Assembly (NCBI GenBank): GCA_030028905.1
Contig: JALDYZ010000001.1
Location: 124,001-188,000 of the forward strand
Length of the DNA: 64,000 nucleotides
Source: Ferirhizobium litorale
GTDB lineage: Bacteria; Pseudomonadota; Alphaproteobacteria; Rhizobiales; Rhizobiaceae
Reading direction: 5' to 3'
The position numbers and the translations under genes were made by a program. The notes beneath the pieces were generated by a model. It did not search any database, was not told where the DNA came from, and saw only the letters and a program-made list of their open reading frames with translations. This document shows positions 57,008 through 64,000 of the stretch, one piece after another (within the stretch, counting starts at the first letter, position 1; every line of letters begins with the position of its first letter).

Positions 57008-59218
57008 TCAAGCCTCCTGCTCGAGCATGATCGTCGCCAGTGGCGGCAGCGTAATGCGCGCGAAAACGCCGCCCGTCGCTTCCTCGGCCTCGACCCTGCC
57101 TCCATTGCCCTTGCCGCTGCCGCCATAGATCTCGGCATCGGAGTTCAGGATCTCCCGCCATCGACCGGCCGCCGGCAGCGGCACGGCATATGCTTCGCGA
57201 TAGATCGGGGTAAAGTTGGTGATGACGGCAATCGGCTTCTCGCCGGGCGCTTTTCGCAACCAGGCGAAAACCGAGTTTTCGTGGTCGTCGGCGATCAGCC
57301 ACTCGAAGCCGTCGCCCTCGCAGTCGCGCGCATGCAGCGCCGCCTTGGCACGGTAGGTGAGGTTCAGATCGCGCACCAGGCGCCGCATGCCCTCGTGCAT
57401 GGGATATTGTAGCAGGTTCCAGTCTAGCGAGCGTTCCTCGCTCCATTCGCTCCACTGCGCGAACTCCTGCCCCATGAAGAGCAGTTTCTTGCCGGGATAG
57501 CCCCACATGAAGCCGAAATAGGCGCGCAGGTTGGCGAATTTCTGCCAGTCGTCGCCGGACATCTTGGCGATCAGCGACCCTTTTCCGTGCACTACTTCGT
57601 CATGGGAGATGGGCAGCACGAAGTTCTCCGAGAATGCGTAGAGCAGGCCGAAGGTGATCTCCTGGTGGTGATAGCGGCGATGTACCGCCTCGCGTGACAT
57701 GTAGCTCAGCGTGTCGTGCATGAAGCCCATGTTCCACTTGAAGCCGAAGCCGAGACCGCCCTCGTGGACCGGATGCGACACTTTCGGCCAGGAGGTCGAC
57801 TCCTCGGCGATCGTCATGACGCCGGCATGGGTGCCATAGAGGTTGCGATTCATCGACTGCAGGAAGCGCACGGCCTCGAGGTTCTCGTTGCCGCCATACT
57901 CGTTGGGGATCCACTCGCCATGCTTTCGAGAATAGTCGAGATAGAGCATGGAGGCGACGGCATCGACCCGCAGTCCGTCGAGATGGAACTTCTCCCGCCA
58001 ATAGAGTGCATTATTGATGAGAAACGACACCACTTCGAGCCGCCCGAAGTTGAAGATGGCCGTGTTCCAGTCGGGATGGAAGCCCTTGCGCGGGTCCTCG
58101 TGCTCGTAGAGCGCCGTGCCGTCGAACCATTTCAGGCCGTGCTCATCGACCGGGAAGTGGGCCGGGACCCAATCGAGGATCACGCCGATGCCGACTTTGT
58201 GGCAGCCGTTGACGAAGCGAGCGAACCCCTCCGGCTCGCCGAAGCGGGAGGTCGGGGCGTAGAGGCCGAGCGTCTGGTATCCCCAGGAAGGGTCATAAGG
58301 GTGCTCGGTGATCGGCAAGAACTCGATATGGGTGAAGCCCATGTCGACGCAGTAGGGGATCAGGCGATCGGCCAGTTCGTCCCAGCTCAGCATCGAGCCG
58401 TCGTTGCGTCTCTGCCATGATCCGGCATGGACCTCGTAGATGGAAATCGGCTGGCGGCGCTGGTCGACGTTTGCCCAGTGCGCAATGTGCGCGTCGTCCT
58501 GCCATTCCTGGGTAAGCTCCGGTGTGGTGATCGATGCCGTCGCCGGTCTCAATTCGGCGCGCCGGCCGAAGGGGTCGGCCTTGAGCGGCAAGACAACGCC
58601 ATCGCTGGTGACGATCTCGAACTTGTAGGAAGAGCCGGGAAGCACGTCCGGCGCAAAGATCTCCCAGATGCCGGTGTCCTGGCGCAAGCGCATCGCGTGG
58701 CGGCGGCCGTCCCAGTTGTTGAAGTCGCCGACGACCGAAACCCGCCGCGCATTCGGCGCCCAGACGGCGAAGTGAAAGCCCTGCACGCCTTCGTGCTTGA
58801 GCGGATGGGCGCCGAGCTTGTCGAACAGGCGAAGGTGGGAACCCTCGCGAATGTAGTAATCGTCCATGGGCCCGAGGACCGGGCCGAAGCTGTAGGGGTC
58901 GGTTACCGTCCATTCGGCGTCGCCGCGAACAGCGCGATAGCGCAGCGGCTGCCGCTTCGACACCTTCACAGTGCCGCAGAAGTAGCCGGCAGGATCCAAG
59001 CATGAAAGTTCGCCGATTTCCTTGCCATCGAGCGTGAGGGCGGTTGCTGCTTGCGCTCCGGGTATGAAGCATCGGGCGACGAAGTCGCCATTGCTGCGAT
59101 GGAGGCCGAGAACGGAAAAGGGATCGGAATGGGATGCAGACAGGATTGCGGCGATCTCGCTCGCAGGCGGGTTTGTCGGCCGCGTCTCCTTTTCTGACTT
59201 GGCCGTCGTTTTCTTCAT
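57008..59218 (-). CDS. glgB: 1,4-alpha-glucan branching enzyme GlgB
   Basis: A 736-residue GH13 branching enzyme, full length. After a CBM48 domain (about 100-215, FHFAVWAPNARRVSVVGDFNNW) come the GH13 regions: VILDWVPAHFPVD, GLRVDAVASMLYLDY (nucleophile Asp), IAEESTSWP (acid/base Glu) and LPISHDEVVHGKGS. The start at 59218 has GGAGGGCGGG upstream and overlaps the glgP stop by 4 bases (ATGA); the longer open frame lies inside glgP. Confidence 0.95.
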   Translation of the reverse strand: MKKTTAKSEKETRPTNPPASEIAAILSASHSDPFSVLGLHRSNGDFVARCFIPGAQAATALTLDGKEIGELSCLDPAGYFCGTVKVSKRQPLRYRAVRGDAEWTVTDPYSFGPVLGPMDDYYIREGSHLRLFDKLGAHPLKHEGVQGFHFAVWAPNARRVSVVGDFNNWDGRRHAMRLRQDTGIWEIFAPDVLPGSSYKFEIVTSDGVVLPLKADPFGRRAELRPATASITTPELTQEWQDDAHIAHWANVDQRRQPISIYEVHAGSWQRRNDGSMLSWDELADRLIPYCVDMGFTHIEFLPITEHPYDPSWGYQTLGLYAPTSRFGEPEGFARFVNGCHKVGIGVILDWVPAHFPVDEHGLKWFDGTALYEHEDPRKGFHPDWNTAIFNFGRLEVVSFLINNALYWREKFHLDGLRVDAVASMLYLDYSRKHGEWIPNEYGGNENLEAVRFLQSMNRNLYGTHAGVMTIAEESTSWPKVSHPVHEGGLGFGFKWNMGFMHDTLSYMSREAVHRRYHHQEITFGLLYAFSENFVLPISHDEVVHGKGSLIAKMSGDDWQKFANLRAYFGFMWGYPGKKLLFMGQEFAQWSEWSEERSLDWNLLQYPMHEGMRRLVRDLNLTYRAKAALHARDCEGDGFEWLIADDHENSVFAWLRKAPGEKPIAVITNFTPIYREAYAVPLPAAGRWREILNSDAEIYGGSGKGNGGRVEAEEATGGVFARITLPPLATIMLEQEA

Positions 59219-61677
59219 CCCGCCCTCCAGATGTCTTTGGCGTATTGGCGAATTGCGCGGTCGGAGGAAAACCAGCCCATGCGGGCGGTGTTGCGGATCG
59301 TGCGGGAATACCAGGCGGCGGAATCGAGCCACAGGGCATCGACATCGCGCTGCGCCTTGGCATAGGCGTCGAAGTCGGCCGCGACCATGAACCAGTCGTG
59401 GCTATACAGACCTTCGACAAGGCTTTCGAAGCGGTTGCGGTCGTCCGGCGAGAAAACGCCGGAGGCGATTGCCGACAGCGCCTGCGACAGTTCGCTGGAC
59501 CCCTCGATGATCGCGCGCGGATTGTATTCGCCGGCGCGTGCTTCCGCGACCTGCTCGGCGGTCATGCCGAAGATCACCATGTTTTCCTCGCCGACCCAGT
59601 CGCGCATCTCGACATTGGCGCCGTCGAGCGTACCGATCGTCAGCGCGCCGTTCAGTGCAAACTTCATGTTGCCGGTGCCGGATGCTTCCATGCCGGCGGT
59701 CGAAATCTGCTCGGAAAGGTCAGCCGCGGGCACCATGATCTCGGCGAGCGAAACGTTGTAGTTCGGAATGAACACGACCTTGAGCAGGCCGCGCACAGCC
59801 GGGTCGTTGTTGATGACGCGGGCGACGTCGTTGGCGAGCTTGATGATCAGCTTGGCGTTGTGATAGCTCGGCGCCGCCTTGCCGGCGAAGAGCTTGACCC
59901 GCGGCACCCAGTCACGCTCCGGATGCGAACGGATCTGGTCATAGAGCGCCACCGCCTCGATGATGTTGAGCAACTGGCGCTTGTATTCGTGGATGCGCTT
60001 GATCTGGATGTCGAATATCGCCGACGGATCGATGCGGATGCCCATCCGCTGCGCGACCAGATTGGCGAGGCGCACCTTGTTGTCGCGCTTGACCTGGGAA
60101 AAGTGTCCCTGGAACTGGGGGTCGTCTGCGTAACGGTCCAGTGCCTGCAGCGCTTCGGCATTGTCCATGAAGGCATCGCCGATCGTCTCGCGCAATAGCG
60201 CCGTCAACCTTGGGTTGCACTGCATCAGCCAGCGACGGGGGGTAATGCCGTTGGTCTTGTTGTTGATGCGGTCGGGGTAGAGCTTGTGCAGGTCGGCGAA
60301 CACCGTCTCCTTCATCAGGTCGGTGTGGAGCGCCGATACCCCGTTGGTTGAATGAGAGCCGACAAAAGCGAGATTTCCCATGCGTACCCGCCGCTCGCCG
60401 CTTTCCTCGATCAGCGAGATCTTGCGGATCTCGTCGTCGGAAAGGCCGCGCTCCTTACGCGCCTCGATCAGTATTTTGGCGTTGATGGCGTAGACGATCT
60501 GCATGTGGCGCGGCAGCAGGCGCTCGAAGAGCGGAACGGGCCAGCTTTCCAGGGCCTCCGGCAGCAGCGTGTGGTTGGTGTAGGAGAATGTCCGCCGTGT
60601 GATGTCCCAGGCGGTGTCGAAATCGAGCCCGTGGATATCGCAGAGCAGCCTGATGAGTTCGGCGATGGAAACGGCCGGATGGGTGTCGTTGAGCTGGATC
60701 GAGACCTTGTCGGGAAGCAGCCGGAGGTCGTTGTACTGCTGCATGTGCCGGCGAAGGATATCCTGCAGCGAGGCAGACGAGAAGAAGAACTCCTGGCGCA
60801 GCCGCAATTCCTGTCCCGCGGGGGTAGCGTCTGCCGGATAGAGCACGCGCGCCAGAGCTTCGGCCTTGTTGCTCTCGCGCAGGGCGCCAATGTGGTCGCC
60901 GGCGTTGAAGGCATCGAGCAGGATCGGATCGATCGGCCGGGCCGTCCACAGCCTCAGCGTGTTCACGCGGTTGGCTCTCCAGCCGACGACGGGCGTGTCA
61001 TAGGCCGTGGCGATCACCCGTTCGGCGGGTTTCCAGACGAAGCGTGGGGCTTCGTCGTAGCCGCCCAGCGTTTCGACCGAGCCGCCGAAGCCCACTTCAT
61101 AGGAACTTTCCCGGCGCTCGAATTCCCAGGGGTTGCCGTGCGCCAGCCAGGTTTCCGGCAGTTCGACCTGCCAGCCCTCGGCCATCTCCTGGCGGAACAG
61201 GCCGTGCATGTAGCGGATACCGTAGCCATAGGCCGGGATGTCGACGGTCGCCATCGATTCCATGAAACAGGCGGCAAGCCGCCCGAGACCGCCGTTGCCG
61301 AGCGCGGCATCCGGCTCGAGGCCGGCGATATCGATGAGATCGACGCCGAGCGAGGAGAGGGCGTCGCGGATCTCGTTCATCAGGCCAAGATTGGAAATCG
61401 CGTCGCGCAGCAGGCGGCCGATGAGGAATTCGAGTGAGAGATAATAGACGCGCTTGGCGCTGGTCTCGTAGGTCTTGCGGGTCGATTCCATCCACTTGTC
61501 GATGATGCGGTCGCGGATGACGAGGATCGTCGCGGTCAACCAGTCGTGCGGTTTGGCGACCTTTGCATCCTTGCCGATTCGATAGGTCAGGCGCTCGATG
61601 ATTTCCTTGGCCAGGACGTCCGGATCGTAGGTTCGGGGGGCGGGAGGCGGAAGATCGGCCTTGGAACTGGTGTTCAT
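59215..61677 (-). CDS. glgP: Glycogen phosphorylase GlgP
   Basis: An 820-residue PLP-dependent GT35 enzyme releasing glucose-1-phosphate. The PLP lysine is in EASGTGNMKFALNGALTIGT near residue 660; also seen are GNGGLGRLAACFMESMATVDIPAYGYGIRY and NPRLTALLRETIGD. It is first in the six-gene operon glgP-glgB-glgC-glgA-pgm-glgX. The frame is open upstream to 61893, but family homology starts at MNTSSKADL; AGGGCACC precedes it. Placing synthesis and degradation genes in one operon suggests metabolite rather than transcription control. Confidence 0.95.
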   Translation of the reverse strand: MNTSSKADLPPPAPRTYDPDVLAKEIIERLTYRIGKDAKVAKPHDWLTATILVIRDRIIDKWMESTRKTYETSAKRVYYLSLEFLIGRLLRDAISNLGLMNEIRDALSSLGVDLIDIAGLEPDAALGNGGLGRLAACFMESMATVDIPAYGYGIRYMHGLFRQEMAEGWQVELPETWLAHGNPWEFERRESSYEVGFGGSVETLGGYDEAPRFVWKPAERVIATAYDTPVVGWRANRVNTLRLWTARPIDPILLDAFNAGDHIGALRESNKAEALARVLYPADATPAGQELRLRQEFFFSSASLQDILRRHMQQYNDLRLLPDKVSIQLNDTHPAVSIAELIRLLCDIHGLDFDTAWDITRRTFSYTNHTLLPEALESWPVPLFERLLPRHMQIVYAINAKILIEARKERGLSDDEIRKISLIEESGERRVRMGNLAFVGSHSTNGVSALHTDLMKETVFADLHKLYPDRINNKTNGITPRRWLMQCNPRLTALLRETIGDAFMDNAEALQALDRYADDPQFQGHFSQVKRDNKVRLANLVAQRMGIRIDPSAIFDIQIKRIHEYKRQLLNIIEAVALYDQIRSHPERDWVPRVKLFAGKAAPSYHNAKLIIKLANDVARVINNDPAVRGLLKVVFIPNYNVSLAEIMVPAADLSEQISTAGMEASGTGNMKFALNGALTIGTLDGANVEMRDWVGEENMVIFGMTAEQVAEARAGEYNPRAIIEGSSELSQALSAIASGVFSPDDRNRFESLVEGLYSHDWFMVAADFDAYAKAQRDVDALWLDSAAWYSRTIRNTARMGWFSSDRAIRQYAKDIWRAG

Positions 61678-61891
61678 TATGGTGCCCTGCCAGCGCTTTG
61701 TTGTTGGATCGGGAAGTCGCGATCGATGCAATTCGGCAGGCTTGGGTCCTGCATCGGTCAGTTTATGCATCGTTGCTACGCACTTGCAACAAGTGAATCC
61801 TGCGAATGCGAAATTGCACCCCCGAGGCACCGAGCGCACAAAAACTCTTGAAATGAATTGTCTTTTCGGATCTTCCTTCGCGTGAAACGGC

Positions 61892-61925
61892 AAGACCCGC
61901 CCCGAAGTCGTTCGGAGCGGGTCTT
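61892..61925 (-). terminator. Terminator candidate after the TadG-like gene
   Basis: AAGACCCGC (61892-61900) and GCGGGTCTT (61917-61925) form a perfect 9-bp stem 37 bases after the stop; the T tract on the minus strand is weak. Confidence 0.6.
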
Positions 61926-61962
61926 TCGCCTGACCCGGATTGTCCGGGCCCCCCAGTAGCGG

Positions 61963-63273
61963 TCAGTTCGTCAGGCGGGCAATGCCTTCGGTAGCCTTGG
62001 CGGCGATATCGCCGAATGTATCGACGAGATCGTCCATCGTGTCCGGCGCATAGTAGTTGCCCGAGCTGGCGCAGTACTGCAGTAGCGACTTGCCCTTGTC
62101 CGGGGCCATGAAGGCGACCGAGAAGATCTGGATGCCATTGGCCTTGGCAGCTTCGCATTCATCGCGCACGTCGTCGTCAATGCTCGCGTTCCACTTGCTG
62201 CTGTTGCCGGTCATTTCACCGTCGGTCATCAGGACGATGTAGCGCGAGAACTTTGCGTTGTCCTTGGCCTTGTGGGCCTTGGTTTCCGTATCGGAACCGT
62301 CCTCTTTTACCGTCAGTGCCTTGTTTGCGGCCTTCATCGCGCCGGTGGCATTGGTGCCGCCCGTCGGCTTGTAGGGCAGGTTGGCCACATAGGAACGCGC
62401 GTCCGTCGTGCCCCAGTTCACCGCCTTCGCAGTCTGCGTGGAGTCGGTGTAGGAAACCGCGCCGACGCGAATGAGGCTGTTTTCCTCGTTCTTCTCGTCC
62501 AGCATCGTGAAGAGCGATTTTGCGGCCGTCTGCAGGGCCTCGATCTTGCGCGTGTAGCAGGGGCTCGTCGAATAGGGATCAGGCCATTTCGCGGAGTTGT
62601 AGTTGTCGCACTTGTTCTTGTCCGGGTTCAGCTTTTCAGTCACGAAGGACATCGAGCCGGAACGGTCGAGCACCAGGTACATGGAGATCGGGTTCTTCGT
62701 TTCGGTCGAGCTTTCTGCGCCACTGGCGACGCCGACCTGGCCGGCAGCCGCCGTGGAAACGCCGGCCGATCGGGCCGAGGCGTCACCGGTGCTGCTGTCT
62801 GCGGATTCTCCACCGAAGGTCGTAAGCAGCAACTGCGTCAGGCTGTTATAGGGGACGTCGAGCTTGACGCTGACCTGGACGTCGTACTTCTTCCCGGTCT
62901 TGCCGAAGGGTGTCTCCGTGACGTTGACGCTCGCGCCTTCGCGGAACTTCTGTTCGCGAGCGGCCCGATCAGCCTCGGTCTCGTTGGCTTCGAGCGTGCC
63001 AGTAATCTGGCCCGCCAGGAAGTCCTTGGCGACTTCCTTGGCCTGTTCATGCGTCGCACCCTTGGTCGTCAGCGCCGAGGCAGCGGCGAGCGCCGCGGAG
63101 TCGGCTGCATCCTGAAGCAGCGCCTTCTTCTGGGCCAGGTTGGCCAGATCCATTGCCACACCGCCTGCTGCCAGAACAACTGGCAGTGCTAATGCAGTCA
63201 TGATGGCGAAATTACCCGCTTCATCGCGCAGCAACCGCCGTAGTCCCTTTTTTTCAGAGGTCTTGATCATCAT
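61963..63273 (-). CDS. TadE/TadG-like pilus-assembly protein with von Willebrand factor A domain
   Basis: A 436-residue protein. The N-terminus RRLLRDEAGNFAIMTALALPVVLAAGGVAMDLANLAQKKALLQDAADSAALAAA is the TadG-type membrane segment (Flp pilus accessory). Residues about 197-430 form a vWA domain with the metal-ion-dependent adhesion site DRSGSMS near 207, and the downstream GGTN and MTDGE positions of MIDAS. It is probably surface or periplasmic and may act in adhesion. No tad/flp/cpa genes are adjacent, so it is an orphan. Start chosen at the ATG 63273; a GTG at 63279 is also possible. Confidence 0.88.
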   Translation of the reverse strand: MMIKTSEKKGLRRLLRDEAGNFAIMTALALPVVLAAGGVAMDLANLAQKKALLQDAADSAALAAASALTTKGATHEQAKEVAKDFLAGQITGTLEANETEADRAAREQKFREGASVNVTETPFGKTGKKYDVQVSVKLDVPYNSLTQLLLTTFGGESADSSTGDASARSAGVSTAAAGQVGVASGAESSTETKNPISMYLVLDRSGSMSFVTEKLNPDKNKCDNYNSAKWPDPYSTSPCYTRKIEALQTAAKSLFTMLDEKNEENSLIRVGAVSYTDSTQTAKAVNWGTTDARSYVANLPYKPTGGTNATGAMKAANKALTVKEDGSDTETKAHKAKDNAKFSRYIVLMTDGEMTGNSSKWNASIDDDVRDECEAAKANGIQIFSVAFMAPDKGKSLLQYCASSGNYYAPDTMDDLVDTFGDIAAKATEGIARLTN

Positions 63274-63497
63274 GTTCACCCCACCGGCTCCAAAAACTAA
63301 TGGGCATGATCTCTAACGCATCGGATTTACCCGGCGGTTTACACAAACGGTTGCATTTTATGCATCCGGTTTTTTGCAGTTCTACTTGGGGAAAATTGCG
63401 CTCGTCGCTGTCTCATTTTGGGAGATTGGCAAGAAATGGGACAGTCCGCCGGGCAGGCGTTTCGAATTCGCGCATATTCGCAAGGGCGCAGGGTCCG

Positions 63498-64000
63498 CTA
63501 GACGGGGATCACGTCCACGGCCTGTTCCAGCGCCTGGCTGCCGTAGCTCTTCACGACTCCGATAACGGGTGCAACGTCAGAATAATCACGACCATGGGCG
63601 ACGACAATGTGGTCGACGCCGGCGGGCATGTCGTTGGTCGGATCGAGTTCGATCCAGCCGGTCACGTCGCCGCACCAGACCCGCACCCAGGCATGCATGG
63701 CATCCGCGCCTCCCAACCGCTCCTTGCCGGGCGGGGGAATTGTCCGCAGGAAGCCGCTCACATAGCCGGCCGGAACACCCAGGCTTCGCAGCCCTGAAAT
63801 CATGATGTGGGTGAAGTCCTGGCAGACGCCTCGCCTGAGTTCGAAAGCCTGCTGCGGAGTGGTGTCGACCTCGGTCGCCTCGCCGTCATAGACGAAGTCG
63901 TCATGGATGCGCTTGCAGAGAGCCGTGGCAATCTGGAGGATGGTCATCCTTGGCGCTGCGACTTCGCTTGCGTAGGCGGCGATGGCCGCATCCTCCGGGA
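63498..64000 (-). CDS. Transglutaminase-like protein, C-terminal part (runs off the window)
   Basis: The reading frame stays open to the right edge; at least 167 residues are visible and the N-terminal domain is missing. The catalytic triad of the transglutaminase/protease fold is present: Cys in RRGVCQDFTHIMI, His in AMHAWVRVW and Asp in ELDPTND. Bacterial members with an N-terminal beta domain act as peptidases or amidases; some are linked to circularly-permuted ATP-grasp/alpha-E proteins in rhizobia, which may lie outside the window. Ends with a sequence rich in GRDYSDVAPVIGV, typical of this group. Confidence 0.88.
   Translation of the reverse strand, partial: PEDAAIAAYASEVAAPRMTILQIATALCKRIHDDFVYDGEATEVDTTPQQAFELRRGVCQDFTHIMISGLRSLGVPAGYVSGFLRTIPPPGKERLGGADAMHAWVRVWCGDVTGWIELDPTNDMPAGVDHIVVAHGRDYSDVAPVIGVVKSYGSQALEQAVDVIPV

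Overview
The window is 64 kb of dense, GC-rich alphaproteobacterial DNA, almost certainly the chromosome of a Rhizobiaceae member (Rhizobium, Ensifer or Agrobacterium type). The evidence is the gene set: a glgP-glgB-glgC-glgA-pgm-glgX operon, soxBDAG, a three-subunit transhydrogenase preceded by an aa3-oxidase subunit IV peptide, the short GTG-started S21 protein, a class III cyclase-TPR protein, a NodN-like MaoC protein and a CtrA-type box. I see no tRNA, rRNA, insertion sequence, CRISPR array, prophage or origin. Fifty-six protein genes are called (the last runs off the right edge), plus one candidate upstream peptide.

Layout. 1-4.8 kb: sugar catabolism (TIM-barrel isomerase, Gfo/Idh oxidoreductase, GH1 beta-glucosidase) with two near-identical LacI-type operators and an oppositely oriented hexapeptide acetyltransferase inside. 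5.1-7.8 kb: metNIQ methionine importer. 8.0-10.2 kb: CHASE4-GGDEF-EAL protein. 10.2-12.6 kb: CYTH, CHAD and TrhO rhodanese. 12.8-16.3 kb: Eda, a DUF533 protein, a small membrane protein, then a nickel/cobalt exporter with its DUF1007 partner. 16.4-19.6 kb: LysR regulator and an ornithine/lysine decarboxylase behind a long structured leader, then a GNAT. 19.7-24.2 kb: a DUF1906-SH3-CHAP protein, a WD40 protein, a His-rich COG0523 GTPase and a creatininase-family hydrolase. 24.3-28.2 kb: MarR, a LacI regulator with a 2-hydroxyacid dehydrogenase, a secreted protease-inhibitor-like protein and a class I glutamine amidotransferase-type hydrolase. 28.5-32.2 kb: a TRAP transporter whose binding protein converges on the membrane subunits.

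32.4-35.7 kb: an EAL protein with a degenerate GGDEF site and, next to it, an acyl-amino-acid-synthase-like protein preceded by a CtrA-type site. 35.9-39.5 kb: oxidase subunit IV and pntAA-pntAB-pntB. 39.6-42.5 kb: adenylate cyclase and an orphan choline-binding-type periplasmic protein in less codon-biased DNA. 42.9-44.1 kb: TPR lipoprotein and rpsU. 44.4-49.9 kb: tetrameric sarcosine oxidase operon with a cupin inserted. 50-61.7 kb: MaoC protein and the complete glycogen operon. 62-64 kb: a TadG-like von Willebrand protein and the C-terminal part of a transglutaminase.

Together the genes describe a free-living soil or rhizosphere heterotroph: plant-derived sugars and polyamines, methylated amines (choline type, sarcosine), glycogen storage, NADPH supply by transhydrogenase, and cyclic nucleotide signalling. 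Nothing here is a clear defence or secretion system; the most interesting signals are regulatory (paired operators, decarboxylase leader, CtrA site) and several poorly understood gene neighbourhoods.
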